Assembly (NCBI GenBank): GCA_949296575.1
Contig: CASFPE010000027.1
Location: 1 to 64,000 of the forward strand
From: an uncultured Bacteroides sp.
GTDB lineage: Bacteria > Bacteroidota > Bacteroidia > Bacteroidales > Bacteroidaceae
Reading direction: 5' to 3'
Length of the DNA stretch: 64,000 bases
Shown: positions 1-9,042 of the stretch, in pieces
How positions within the stretch are numbered: the first letter of the stretch is position 1
How the letters are laid out: every line of letters starts with the position of its first letter
Translations under genes and position numbers: made by a program
Notes under the pieces: model-generated
Told to the model about the DNA's origin: nothing
The model's database searches: none
What the model saw: the letters and a program-made list of their open reading frames with translations, nothing else

Positions 1-44
1 GCAACTTCTCATAGAACAAACGCTTTGTCCAACCAAAGCGGGTG

Positions 45-52
45 CAAAGGTA
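45..52 (-). promoter_or_regulatory. Bacteroidota -7 box reading leftward out of the window
   Basis: On the minus strand this reads TACCTTTG, a match to the Bacteroidota sigma factor -7 consensus TAnnTTTG. It would drive a gene lying left of base 1. No convincing -33 box was found at the usual distance, so this rests on the -7 element alone. Confidence 0.45.
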
Positions 53-215
53 AGGGGGAAAAACGGGACGGCAAAGGAAAACGCGGACTTTTTTCAAAGG
101 AAAAAGCAGGAAAAAAGCAGGGAAAGGCGGAAAAGGCTGGGGAACAACGGCATAGGGGAAGAAGGGAAAAAGCAGGGAAGGAGGGGGGGGACGGGAAAGC
201 ACACATATTTATTAT
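53..215. repeat. purine-rich low-complexity tract, no gene
   Basis: About 160 bases in which the plus strand is almost entirely A and G, with recurring short phrases such as AAAAAGCAGG and AAAGGCGG. I see no credible gene between base 1 and the TetR stop at 297. Short open frames here have repetitive, lysine/glycine-rich or proline/serine-rich translations and look accidental. Confidence 0.6.
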
Positions 216-296
216 AAGGCTTATTACAAGGAGGGGGCAGGGCGGGGAGGCCAGCCGACAAGCCCATTGCTGAAGCTCTGGACCGGGACACGCAAA

Positions 297-929
297 TTAT
301 GAAGGACTTTCTCCAATAAAATGTTCAAGGACACGATTTCCAGCACATGTACTGATTCCACGCAAATATATCAATAGCACTGCTGTGGACAGTTCCGGGA
401 AAGAATATTTCGAAAGAAGTTCTGAATTTGACAAAAAATCAATCTGTTCATGCAATAGCAATTTTATTATATCAAAATCTATATCTCCTCGAAACAAGCC
501 CTGCCCAACTCCTTGTTTAAAGAAAATCATATTCTGCTCCATTGTGCTTTCCCTCAAGTCATAAACCATTTTCCGCACTTCCGGGTATTTCCCAATATCC
601 TCAAAGAAAAGCCGGTTTGTCTGAGTATAAACCTCCAATGCCTTTTGATGAAGTTTCAAAAGAATTTCCAGCACATTATAACTGCCATTGCTGATTTCTT
701 CCACATAATCATCAAACATCTTTTGGCTATACAAGACACATTCTCTAAGCAATGTCTCTTTATCACGAAATATTTCATAAAGAGTCCGCTTTGAGATTGA
801 TAACAAATTTGCTATATCATCCATTGTTATTGCTTTAATGCCCTTCTTCGTAAAAGAAGCATAAGCTGTTCTGATGATACGTTCCCGAAGTGCCTTTCGG
901 GCAGGGGACAAATTTTCTGATTCTTTCAT
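297..929 (-). CDS. TetR/AcrR family transcriptional regulator
   Basis: A 210-residue DNA-binding regulator. An N-terminal helix-turn-helix lies at about residues 12-58, including ITMDDIANLLSISKRTLY and the usual following FRDKETLL; the remainder is helical and ligand-binding-like, as in TetR proteins of normal length (about 200). The ATG overlaps the stop of the upstream asmA-like gene as ATGA, so the two are probably translationally coupled and co-transcribed. It may control its own operon or an envelope-stress or efflux response; the ligand is unknown. Family confidence is high, target unknown. Confidence 0.9.
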   Translation of the reverse strand: MKESENLSPARKALRERIIRTAYASFTKKGIKAITMDDIANLLSISKRTLYEIFRDKETLLRECVLYSQKMFDDYVEEISNGSYNVLEILLKLHQKALEVYTQTNRLFFEDIGKYPEVRKMVYDLRESTMEQNMIFFKQGVGQGLFRGDIDFDIIKLLLHEQIDFLSNSELLSKYSFPELSTAVLLIYLRGISTCAGNRVLEHFIGESPS

Positions 930-3900
930 TCCATACCGTATTTAAGTTCCATGTCTGACATCGAATGCGAACGCCCTCCTCCACGTCGCATAACGCGTTC
1001 AAAGTCACGGACAATATTCCGCCCCATGTTCATGCGCATCGTGTCCACTTTATAGATGGCGACAGGCGTCACATCGTCTTTGTATTTAGCTTTCCCCAAG
1101 CGGAACTTCATCTTATCTAAGTTACCGCTTATATTCAACCCCAATTTGAAAGGCACCGGCGACTTGAGAATCGATATATGGTAATCGAAGTTCATATCCA
1201 ATCCTTGCGTTCCGCCAACTGCCGCCTTGTAACGGTCTATTTGAACCACAAACGGATAAATGGTCACATCCCCGTCCTGCACCGTAAGATTGACGGAAAT
1301 GCTGTCGAACAGATTCCTTTCTTTATTCTTAAACAACAGCATCTTGGATATTTCCGCAAAGGTCTCCCCGTCCATCAGCACAAGGCTGTCGCCCCGGATG
1401 TTCACGGCAGCCCGGAGAGAAGGAATCTTCACGTTCATGTTAGAGTCCAGCACCGCTTCTGCCGCCGCTTCAAAATTGACCATTCCTTTAAATGAGCGCA
1501 ACATCGGGACCACACTGTCCAAAGAAGGCATGAAATCGACCAGCTTCCCGATGTTGACATCATGCAGCTTGAAGTCAAAACCTGCATATCCCCGCGCTTT
1601 CCGCCTGGCACGGTAAACCAGCGTTGCATTGATATCCGCGCCCAGCCCTTTCATGCTCAGTTCTTTCAGATGAATTGCCTGGTTACGCATATCGACCGCG
1701 CCTTTCACGTCTTCGAACACCATCTTCCCGTAAACCACGCGCCGCAAGTCCGTCTGCAACTCGAAGTCCACTTTGGGCGGCAACACGAACAATTGCATGG
1801 GCTGCTCCGTTCCCACCGTGTCCGCCTCCGCTTGCAACGTGTCTTCCGGGAAGTTCATTGCCCTTATCAATTGGTTGCAATTCAGGTTCGGTGAATAAAT
1901 GTCCAATGTGGCCCGCAGGACTTTTCCTTTCTTCAATGCGCCATAGAGGTCGTAAACTGCGCCTGAGGCCGTGACGCTCGACCGCCCGATGCGCATTGTG
2001 GCATTTTTCAGTTTGATGGCGCGGTTGCCTACTGTGACCGATGTCTTGCTCATGCGCAAGGGCAAAGCAAACTCTGGCACGGACACAAACAAGCGGTTGA
2101 ACCCGATGATGCCCCTCGGCACCCAAAGGGAATCACGCACTTTTTCGAACGTCACGCCAAAGCCGCCTTTGTCCATGCCGGCACGCATCGAATCCATCCG
2201 CCCGAACAAAGTGTCCGCCTCCAATGAAAGAGCCAATTTCGGCATCTTGTACTTTCCCTCCACGGGCGACAACGTGGCTTTGGCTTTCGTCGCGCCACAG
2301 AACAAGACGATGGAATCTCCCAAGGAAGCCTTCAGTTTGTTCAGTTCAAAGTCGCACGCCACGTTGGCTATCTTCGTGGTGTCCTGCGGGTTGGTGGACT
2401 TCACGTTTGCCTGCAAACGTTCCACAGTGGAACGGATGCTGCCCGCTTGCAACGTCATCTCGTTCACTTCCATCTTGGCTCCCAGATTGTCGTTCCCGAA
2501 GAAACGCAGCAAAGCATCGCCCGTGAAACGGAAGCCATGGCCTGCATCGGCCACTTCCAATCGGCCCATATCCACCTTCCCTCCGACCTTTATCCTCCCC
2601 AAATCTTTCTGTTGCAAGGACGAAAGGAGGCAACGCAAGCGGATGTCCGCATCCAGTGTCCCTTTCATGGAGACGCCGTCCTGCAAAGGAAACGTCTGCG
2701 ACAAGGCAGCCAAGTCCACCGCCGCCTTGGTGTTGAAGGCGATGGAAGGGTCGCCCAGCAGGTCTTGCACCTTGCCGTCGGCCGAGATGTCCGTGTGCAT
2801 TCCTTGGAACACGAACTTCTTCAAGTCCACATACGAAGGCGTTTGGCGCATCAAGTCCACATAAACGTAAGCATCCGCATCCAAACGGTCCACTCCATAC
2901 GGCGAGCCGGCGTACTTCACGGAAGCTTCTTTGACCTTCAAAGCCAAGGTCGCCACGGGCATTTGCTGTTTCCCGTACAAGCCTTTCAACGTTCCTGCGA
3001 ACGCCACCGTCCCTTCGGCATCGAACTTTTCTTTCTTCAGCACGCTTTCCGGCACCATTTCCAGCACCGTCTTGATGGAAGGCGCGTACAGGCCATACGA
3101 GAGGTCCACGTCGGCGGCATGCGCCACGGTGTCGCGCCGCAAGGTTCCTTTCAGGCCGAACTTCACGCCGTTCACCGACATCTTCGTGCCGTCCAGCGTC
3201 AAGGTCTGCGTGGCGCGGTTCCAGTCCAAGCCTGTTTCTAACTTCATGGCCACTTTGTTGAGCAGTAACTGCCCTTCCTGCCACAGCAGGATGTTCTCGT
3301 TGTCAAACGCAAGGTCCGCAAAGGAATGCCCCTTCTTCAAGCGTGCTTTCAGGGAAAGGTTGGCGTTTTTCAGGTTCGCGTAAAGCTGCGTCTCGCGGTC
3401 GTCGAACACAATGTTCGCCTTCCTCACCCGTATTTTGTTCACGTCTATCTCGCGGATGGCGAAAGCCGAATCCGCCGTGGCCGTGTCCGTTTCTGCCGCC
3501 GTCGTGTCGGCCTTCACGATGTCCCAGTTCGCCACTCTTTCTTTGTTCTTGTACGCATAGATGGAAGCGCCGTTCAAGGCCACGTAATGCAGCGTCACTT
3601 TCTGGTGCCGCAGGTAGTCGATGGGGTTGACCACCACGACGCATCTTCTGAACGACAGCAGGGAATCCGTCTTTGTCCACAACGTGTCGTTCACGGCTTT
3701 CGACACCAATGTGCCGTCGTCCAGCCGCAGGCCGAACCTTGGGAAGGTGGAAAAGAAGGTCAGTTCCACGCTTTTCATCTCCAGATGCGCGTCCAACGTC
3801 TGGTTCGCCACTTTCAGCACCACCGGGGTCAGCTTGGCGGGCGTGAACACGAAATTGACCGCCAAAGCTATCGCGCCCAGCAGCAGCACGGCCAGTGCTA

Positions 3901-3949
3901 CAACCGCCAAGGCCGATATTTTCACCACTCGTTTTGCACTCTTGTTCAT
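926..3949 (-). CDS. AsmA family envelope protein
   Basis: A 1007-residue protein with one N-terminal membrane segment (about residues 9-32) followed by a long beta-rich region of the AsmA/AsmA_2 type, anchored in the inner membrane and facing the periplasm. AsmA-like proteins are thought to act in lipid transport or outer-membrane biogenesis. The start chosen is ATG at 3949 (MNKSAKRVVK) because a -7 box TACATTTG sits just upstream at 3972-3979, inside what would be a longer reading frame beginning at 4015. It is followed by the coupled TetR gene, an arrangement suggesting feedback control of envelope functions. Confidence 0.88.
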   Translation of the reverse strand: MNKSAKRVVKISALAVVALAVLLLGAIALAVNFVFTPAKLTPVVLKVANQTLDAHLEMKSVELTFFSTFPRFGLRLDDGTLVSKAVNDTLWTKTDSLLSFRRCVVVVNPIDYLRHQKVTLHYVALNGASIYAYKNKERVANWDIVKADTTAAETDTATADSAFAIREIDVNKIRVRKANIVFDDRETQLYANLKNANLSLKARLKKGHSFADLAFDNENILLWQEGQLLLNKVAMKLETGLDWNRATQTLTLDGTKMSVNGVKFGLKGTLRRDTVAHAADVDLSYGLYAPSIKTVLEMVPESVLKKEKFDAEGTVAFAGTLKGLYGKQQMPVATLALKVKEASVKYAGSPYGVDRLDADAYVYVDLMRQTPSYVDLKKFVFQGMHTDISADGKVQDLLGDPSIAFNTKAAVDLAALSQTFPLQDGVSMKGTLDADIRLRCLLSSLQQKDLGRIKVGGKVDMGRLEVADAGHGFRFTGDALLRFFGNDNLGAKMEVNEMTLQAGSIRSTVERLQANVKSTNPQDTTKIANVACDFELNKLKASLGDSIVLFCGATKAKATLSPVEGKYKMPKLALSLEADTLFGRMDSMRAGMDKGGFGVTFEKVRDSLWVPRGIIGFNRLFVSVPEFALPLRMSKTSVTVGNRAIKLKNATMRIGRSSVTASGAVYDLYGALKKGKVLRATLDIYSPNLNCNQLIRAMNFPEDTLQAEADTVGTEQPMQLFVLPPKVDFELQTDLRRVVYGKMVFEDVKGAVDMRNQAIHLKELSMKGLGADINATLVYRARRKARGYAGFDFKLHDVNIGKLVDFMPSLDSVVPMLRSFKGMVNFEAAAEAVLDSNMNVKIPSLRAAVNIRGDSLVLMDGETFAEISKMLLFKNKERNLFDSISVNLTVQDGDVTIYPFVVQIDRYKAAVGGTQGLDMNFDYHISILKSPVPFKLGLNISGNLDKMKFRLGKAKYKDDVTPVAIYKVDTMRMNMGRNIVRDFERVMRRGGGRSHSMSDMELKYGME

Positions 3950-3971
3950 TGCTCCTTCCTTTTTAGCAAAA

Positions 3972-3979
3972 CAAATGTA
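3972..3979 (-). promoter_or_regulatory. -7 box for the asmA-tetR operon
   Basis: Minus-strand TACATTTG, about 22 bases before the chosen ATG at 3949. A TTTTG lies upstream but at a shorter distance than the consensus -33 spacing. It supports the shorter AsmA start. Confidence 0.6.
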
Positions 3980-4077
3980 AGCATTCTCTCCAAAAGTCCG
4001 GCACTTCCCGCCCAAATATTCGCGCTCTTTTCCGCATATTTAAGCATCCGCCGCTTCCACCTCCCGCAAGGAGCGTC

Positions 4078-4161
4078 CAGTTTACTGTGATAAACCCGCA
4101 ATTTTACCTGATAAACTCACAGTTTATGCCGGCAAACCCGCAGTTTGCCCCGGAATGCCGG
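4078..4161. repeat. four-unit 21-bp tandem array between divergent genes
   Basis: Four consecutive 21-base units begin at 4078, 4099, 4120 and 4141. Each starts CAGTTT (CAATTT in unit 2), and units 1-3 carry AAAC near the end (AAACCCG, AAACTCA, AAACCCG). The unit 2/3 junction forms a perfect dyad: ATAAACT at 4111-4117 and AGTTTAT at 4121-4127. It sits in the 303-base divergent gap between the asmA-like gene and dnaG. It could be an operator array or a structural repeat; function unknown. See the similar arrays near 16.0, 42.0, 47.5 and 52.2 kb. Confidence 0.7.
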
Positions 4162-4227
4162 CCCGGCTGCCCAAGAAGTTTGCGCAAAATTCCCGCACCA
4201 GGCGCAACGCCCGCTCCATATTTTTTG

Positions 4228-4235
4228 TAATTTCG
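4228..4235 (+). promoter_or_regulatory. candidate -7 box for dnaG
   Basis: TAATTTCG, one mismatch from TAnnTTTG, 17 bases before the dnaG ATG. No good -33 element was seen. A TATTTTTTG run just upstream is an alternative. Confidence 0.35.
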
Positions 4236-4252
4236 CGGGCAAAACCCAACCG

Positions 4253-6214
4253 ATGATCGACCAAGCCACCATAGACCGGATACTGAACGCAGCGCAAATC
4301 GTTGACGTCGTGTCGGAATACGTCACCCTCCGCCGCGCCGGTGTCAACTACAAGGGCCTCTGCCCTTTCCACAACGAAAAGACCCCTTCGTTCGTAGTGT
4401 CGCCCGCCAAGGGGCTGTGCAAATGCTTCAGCTGCGGGAAAGGCGGCAACGTGGTCCACTTCATCATGGAGCATGAGCAACTGTCGTACTACGACGCGCT
4501 CCGCTTCCTGGCCAAGAAATACCACATCGAAATCCACGAACGGGAACTGACCGACGAGGAGAAACAAGCCCAAAGCCTGCGCGAAAGCCTGTTCATCGTC
4601 AACCACCATGCGGCAGAGTTCTTCCAGAACGCCCTGCACGACACGCCCGAAGGAGTGGCCGTGGGCATGGAATATTTCCGGCAACGGGGCTTCCGCGACG
4701 ACATCATCCGCAAATTCCAACTGGGCTACAGCCCCGCCGCGCGCGGCGCGTTCGCCAAGGAAGCCCTGCAAAAAGGATACAAAAAAGAATACTTGGTGAA
4801 AACCGGCCTGTGCTACGAAGGCAACGACGGCCAACTGCACGACCGCTTCTGGGGAAGGGTCATCTTCCCCGTCCATACCCTGTCGGGGAAAGTCGTGGCA
4901 TTCGGGGGCCGCGTGCTGAAAACGGATGCCAAAACCGCCAAGTACGTCAACTCCCCGGAATCCGAGATTTACCACAAAAGCAACGAACTCTACGGCATCT
5001 ACCTCGCCAAGCAGGCCATCATGAAGCAGGACTGCTGCTTCCTCGTGGAGGGGTACACCGACGTCATCTCCATGCACCAGTCCGGCATCGAAAACGTCGT
5101 GGCCTCCTCCGGCACCTCGCTCACCACCGGGCAAATCCAGTTGATACACCGCTTCACCAACAACATCACCGTCCTCTACGACGGCGACAGCGCCGGCATC
5201 AAGGCATCCCTGCGCGGCATCGACATGCTCCTGAAAGAGGGCATGAACATCAAAGTGGTCCTCCTGCCCGATGGCGACGACCCCGACTCCTTTGCCCGCA
5301 AGCACAACAGCGAGGAATACCAAGCCTACATCAAGGAACACCAAATCGACTTCATCCGCTTCAAGACCAACCTCCTCCTGCAAGAAGCCGACAACGACCC
5401 CATCCGCAAGGCCGCGCTCATCAGCGACATCGTGCAAAGCATATCCGTCATCCCCGAAGCCATCAAGCGGAGCGTCTACACCAAGGAATGCAGCCAGCTG
5501 ATGCAAATCAACGAAAACATCCTGGTCGACGAAATCAACAAGCTGAAAAAAAAGCAGGCTGAGAAAGAAAACCACAAGGCCAATGCGGGAGAAGCCCCCG
5601 GCGAACAGGCCGCGCCCGCCGAAGAACCACGCCCGGCAGCCACGGCACCCCCCGCCGAAGAACTCAATGCACAAGAGAAACTCATCATGCAGCTCATCAT
5701 CCGCCACGGGGAAAAAGTCATCTGCCAACTGGCAGACGACCAAGGGAACGAAACGCCCATCACCGTCGCCGAATACATTGCCAACGACTTGTCGCGCAAT
5801 GAAATGGCCTTCCATAGCCCGCAACACCAAACCATCTTAGACGAAGTTTGCCAACACATCCACGAAAGCAACTTCCACGCCAAACGCTATTTCCTGTCGC
5901 ATCCCTCGCCGGAAATCAGCAAACTCGCGGCAGACCTCTCGAGCGACCCTTACCAACTCAGCAAACTCTACCTCAAGGACCAGCCCGACACCCCCGACGA
6001 AGAACAGCTTTACGAAGAAACCGTCCACCTAATGATTGATTTCAAGAGCTTCCTCATCAAAGACAAGCTGAAACACACCTTGCAAATGCTGCAAGACCCC
6101 CTCCTGCAAAAAGACGAACGCCGCTTCATGGAAGTCATGAAACAATACAAAGAACTGAACAGCCTCCAAAGCGAACTGGCCAAGCACCAAGGCGACCGCG
6201 TCATCCTCCCCTAA
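4253..6214 (+). CDS. dnaG: DNA primase
   Basis: A 653-residue replication primase that makes RNA primers for lagging-strand synthesis with the replicative helicase. The CHC2 zinc ribbon is intact (C37, H40, C58, C61), followed by the catalytic core with TOPRIM motifs VEGYTDVI and LYDGDSAG, then a low-complexity Glu/Ala/Pro linker near residues 440-470 and a helicase-interacting C-terminal region. Start at ATG 4253 (MIDQATID) gives the usual primase N-terminus; the frame extends upstream to 4145, but that part overlaps the repeat array and candidate promoter. It stands alone, followed by malic enzyme on its own promoter. Confidence 0.96.
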   Translation: MIDQATIDRILNAAQIVDVVSEYVTLRRAGVNYKGLCPFHNEKTPSFVVSPAKGLCKCFSCGKGGNVVHFIMEHEQLSYYDALRFLAKKYHIEIHERELTDEEKQAQSLRESLFIVNHHAAEFFQNALHDTPEGVAVGMEYFRQRGFRDDIIRKFQLGYSPAARGAFAKEALQKGYKKEYLVKTGLCYEGNDGQLHDRFWGRVIFPVHTLSGKVVAFGGRVLKTDAKTAKYVNSPESEIYHKSNELYGIYLAKQAIMKQDCCFLVEGYTDVISMHQSGIENVVASSGTSLTTGQIQLIHRFTNNITVLYDGDSAGIKASLRGIDMLLKEGMNIKVVLLPDGDDPDSFARKHNSEEYQAYIKEHQIDFIRFKTNLLLQEADNDPIRKAALISDIVQSISVIPEAIKRSVYTKECSQLMQINENILVDEINKLKKKQAEKENHKANAGEAPGEQAAPAEEPRPAATAPPAEELNAQEKLIMQLIIRHGEKVICQLADDQGNETPITVAEYIANDLSRNEMAFHSPQHQTILDEVCQHIHESNFHAKRYFLSHPSPEISKLAADLSSDPYQLSKLYLKDQPDTPDEEQLYEETVHLMIDFKSFLIKDKLKHTLQMLQDPLLQKDERRFMEVMKQYKELNSLQSELAKHQGDRVILP

Positions 6215-6325
6215 GCAGGGAAACGCCATGCCGCAGGCAACGGCCTCCATGGCAAACAGCAAGCAGATTTGCAATAATCCATATTATTTTACACATTTAA
6301 ACCGACAAATCCCGTAACTTTTCCG

Positions 6326-6333
6326 TACTTTTG
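6326..6333 (+). promoter_or_regulatory. -7 box for maeB
   Basis: TACTTTTG matches TAnnTTTG and lies 27 bases before the ATG at 6361. It overlaps a longer possible start at 6331, which argues for 6361. Confidence 0.6.
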
Positions 6334-6360
6334 GGGCAAATTAAATACATTTTATTTATT

Positions 6361-8649
6361 ATGGTCAAGATAACAAAAGAAGCAGCACTGCTGTACCATT
6401 CGCAAGGGAAACCCGGGAAAATAGAAGTGGTCCCCACCAAACCATACAGCACGCAAACAGACTTGTCGCTGGCTTATTCCCCCGGCGTGGCAGAACCCTG
6501 CCTTGAAATCGAGAAAAATCCATTAGATGCTTACAAATACACGGACAAAGGAAACTTGGTGGCCGTCATATCCAACGGCACGGCTGTCCTCGGATTGGGC
6601 GACATCGGCGCCTTGAGCGGCAAGCCCGTCATGGAAGGAAAAGGGCTGCTGTTCAAGATATATGCCGGCATCGACGTGTTCGACATCGAAGTCGACGAGA
6701 AAGACCCCGACAAATTCGTGGAAGCCGTGAAAGCCATCGCCCCCACCTTCGGCGGCATCAACCTGGAAGACATCAAAGCACCCGAATGCTTCAAGATCGA
6801 ACAACGCCTGAAAGAGGAACTGGACATCCCCGTCATGCACGACGACCAACACGGCACGGCCATCATCTCCAGCGCAGGATTGCTGAACGCCTTGGAAGTG
6901 GCCGGGAAAAAGATTGAGGACATCCGGATCGTGGTCAACGGGGCAGGCGCTTCCGCCATCTCATGCACCAAGCTCTACATCGCCTTGGGCGCGAAACTGG
7001 AAAACATCGTCATGCTCGACAGCAAAGGGGTCATCTCCCAAAGCCGCACGGACTTGAACGAACAGAAAAAGTTCTTTGCCACCGCCCGCACGGACATCCA
7101 CACCTTGGCCGAAGCCATCAAAGGCGCCGACATGTTCCTCGGATTGTCCAAAGGAAACGTCCTGACGCAGGACATGGTGCGAAGCATGGCTCCCTCGCCC
7201 ATCGTGTTCGCGCTGGCCAACCCCGTGCCGGAAATCTCTTACGAGGACGCGAAAGCCTCCCGCCCGGATGTGTTGATTGCCACGGGACGCTCCGACTACC
7301 CCAACCAAATCAACAATGTCATCGGGTTCCCCTATATTTTCCGGGGCGCCCTCGACACCCATGCGAAAGCCATCAACGAAGAAATGAAGCTGGCCGCCGT
7401 GAAAGCCATCGCCGCATTGGCGAAACAGCCCGTCCCCGACGTGGTGAATGCCGCCTACCATGTGAACAACTTCACCTTCGGCCCGGATTATTTCATCCCG
7501 AAACCCGTGGACCCGCGCCTCATCACCGATGTATCCATGGCCGTGGCCAAGGCTGCAATGGACTCAGGCGTGGCACGCACCCGCATCGAAGACTGGGATG
7601 CCTACCGCACCCGCTTGCGGGAACTGATGGGATACGAATCGAAGATGACCCGCCAACTCTATGAAACGGCGCGGAGCAACCCGCAACGTGTCGTGTTTGC
7701 CGAAGGCATCCACCCCAACATGCTGAAAGCTGCCGTCGAGGCAAAGGCCGAAGGCATCTGCCACCCCATCCTGCTGGGCAACGACGAACGCATCCAGAAG
7801 TTGGCGAAAGAATTGGATTTGAGTTTGGACGGCATTGAAATCATCAACCTGCGGCATGACAATGAAGCCGAACGCCGCGAACGTTACGCAAGGATACTGG
7901 CACGCAAACGCGCACGCGAGGGAGCCACCTACGAAGAAGCCAACGACAAGATGTTCGAGCGCAACTACTTCGGCATGATGATGGTGGAGACCGGGGAGGC
8001 CGACGCTTTCATCACCGGCGTTTACACCAAATATTCCAACACCATCAAGGTGGCCAAGGAAGTCATCGGCATCCGCGAAGGCTACAAGCATTTCGGCACC
8101 ATGCACATCCTCAACTCCAAGAAAGGAACTTACTTCCTGGCTGACACATTGATCAACCGGCACCCTGACACGGACACGCTGATTGATGTGGCACGCCTGG
8201 CGGAAGGCACCGTGCGTTTCTTCAACCACACGCCGGTCATGGCCATGTTGTCTTATTCCAACTTCGGCTCCGACCAAGTGGGAAGCCCCGCATCCGTGCA
8301 TCAAGCCGTGGAATACATGCAGAAAAACTACCCGGACTTGGCCATCGACGGCGAAATGCAAGTCAACTTTGCCATGAACACCAAGCTGCGCGATGCCAAA
8401 TACCCCTTCACGCGCCTGGCTGGGAAAGAGGTGAACACCCTGATATTCCCCAACCTCAGTTCCGCCAATTCAGGCTACAAGCTGATACAAGCCATGTGCG
8501 ACACGGAACTGATTGGGCCGATCCAGATGGGGTTGAACAAGCCTATCCACTTCACCGACTTTGAAAGTTCGGTGCGCGACATCGTGAACATCACGGCAGT
8601 AGCCGTCATCGACGCCATTGTGGAGAAGAAGAAGCAAAACAAATTGTAA
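6361..8649 (+). CDS. maeB: NADP-dependent malic enzyme with phosphotransacetylase-like C-terminus
   Basis: A 762-residue two-domain enzyme that oxidatively decarboxylates malate to pyruvate with NADP+, in the cytoplasm. Residues 1 to about 420 are the malic enzyme part (SLAYSPGVAEPC near the start, NAD(P) loop VVNGAGASAISC); about 430-762 resemble phosphate acetyltransferase (RVVFAEGIHPNMLKAA), which in MaeB enzymes acts as an allosteric acetyl-CoA sensor rather than a second active enzyme. Length matches the family (about 760). It is transcribed alone and ends at a hairpin terminator. The glutamate dehydrogenase downstream also handles NADPH balance. Confidence 0.95.
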   Translation: MVKITKEAALLYHSQGKPGKIEVVPTKPYSTQTDLSLAYSPGVAEPCLEIEKNPLDAYKYTDKGNLVAVISNGTAVLGLGDIGALSGKPVMEGKGLLFKIYAGIDVFDIEVDEKDPDKFVEAVKAIAPTFGGINLEDIKAPECFKIEQRLKEELDIPVMHDDQHGTAIISSAGLLNALEVAGKKIEDIRIVVNGAGASAISCTKLYIALGAKLENIVMLDSKGVISQSRTDLNEQKKFFATARTDIHTLAEAIKGADMFLGLSKGNVLTQDMVRSMAPSPIVFALANPVPEISYEDAKASRPDVLIATGRSDYPNQINNVIGFPYIFRGALDTHAKAINEEMKLAAVKAIAALAKQPVPDVVNAAYHVNNFTFGPDYFIPKPVDPRLITDVSMAVAKAAMDSGVARTRIEDWDAYRTRLRELMGYESKMTRQLYETARSNPQRVVFAEGIHPNMLKAAVEAKAEGICHPILLGNDERIQKLAKELDLSLDGIEIINLRHDNEAERRERYARILARKRAREGATYEEANDKMFERNYFGMMMVETGEADAFITGVYTKYSNTIKVAKEVIGIREGYKHFGTMHILNSKKGTYFLADTLINRHPDTDTLIDVARLAEGTVRFFNHTPVMAMLSYSNFGSDQVGSPASVHQAVEYMQKNYPDLAIDGEMQVNFAMNTKLRDAKYPFTRLAGKEVNTLIFPNLSSANSGYKLIQAMCDTELIGPIQMGLNKPIHFTDFESSVRDIVNITAVAVIDAIVEKKKQNKL

Positions 8650-8665
8650 AACCATCCCTGACACT

Positions 8666-8702
8666 CTTGGGCAGGATGCCATGTCCTGCCCAAGAACTTT
8701 TT
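8666..8702 (+). terminator. terminator after maeB
   Basis: An 11-bp perfect stem (8666-8676 with 8684-8694, core TTGGGCAGGA) with a 7-base loop, followed by AACTTTTT. It begins 17 bases after the maeB stop. Confidence 0.8.
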
Positions 8703-8708
8703 CCTGCC

Positions 8709-8885
8709 ATGAGAAGACCTTTGTCCAAACCGCAAGTCATCTGCCTGTTCCTTTTATGGGTAGTGTTGTGCTACATCGTCATTGCCACCGTGCCGCAACT
8801 CAACGGGCCGGTTATCCTGTCGCTCCTCATTTCGGGGGGCTTGGTTCTTATACCTTTATATAAAGCTTACAAGAAGAACAACTGA
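8709..8885 (+). CDS. small two-helix membrane protein, unknown
   Basis: A 58-residue protein starting MRRPLSKPQ with two hydrophobic stretches, about residues 10-27 and 32-49, and a lysine-rich tail (YKAYKKNN), as expected for a hairpin membrane protein with both ends in the cytoplasm. ATG 8709 is preferred over an upstream ATG at 8667, which would lie inside the maeB terminator. I recognise no family. It may be a genuine small protein expressed by read-through past the terminator, or from an unseen promoter. Moderate confidence because it is short. Confidence 0.55.
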   Translation: MRRPLSKPQVICLFLLWVVLCYIVIATVPQLNGPVILSLLISGGLVLIPLYKAYKKNN

Positions 8886-8958
8886 CCTTCCTTTTCTTCC
8901 GCCCGCAGCCTTCAAGAGTTCATTTTGACAGGTTAGTTGCATTTTTTATTCCAATTTG

Positions 8959-8989
8959 TTTGCAGTTTCAAATTTTTGATGTACTTTTG
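8959..8989 (+). promoter_or_regulatory. promoter of the first glutamate dehydrogenase
   Basis: -33 TTTG at 8959-8962 and -7 TACTTTTG at 8982-8989, 19 bases apart, an excellent Bacteroidota promoter. The leader to the ATG at 9043 is about 45-50 bases. Confidence 0.8.
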
Positions 8990-9042
8990 CAAACAAATAA
9001 AGGATTCATGGAATCAAATAACTTATCAATCAATACAAAATT

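Noticed and set aside
4124-5830. Long minus-strand open frame opposite dnaG
   Set aside because: It lies fully antisense to a conserved primase and has a Val/Phe/Asp-biased composition with no domain; the opening is a by-product of GC-rich third positions.
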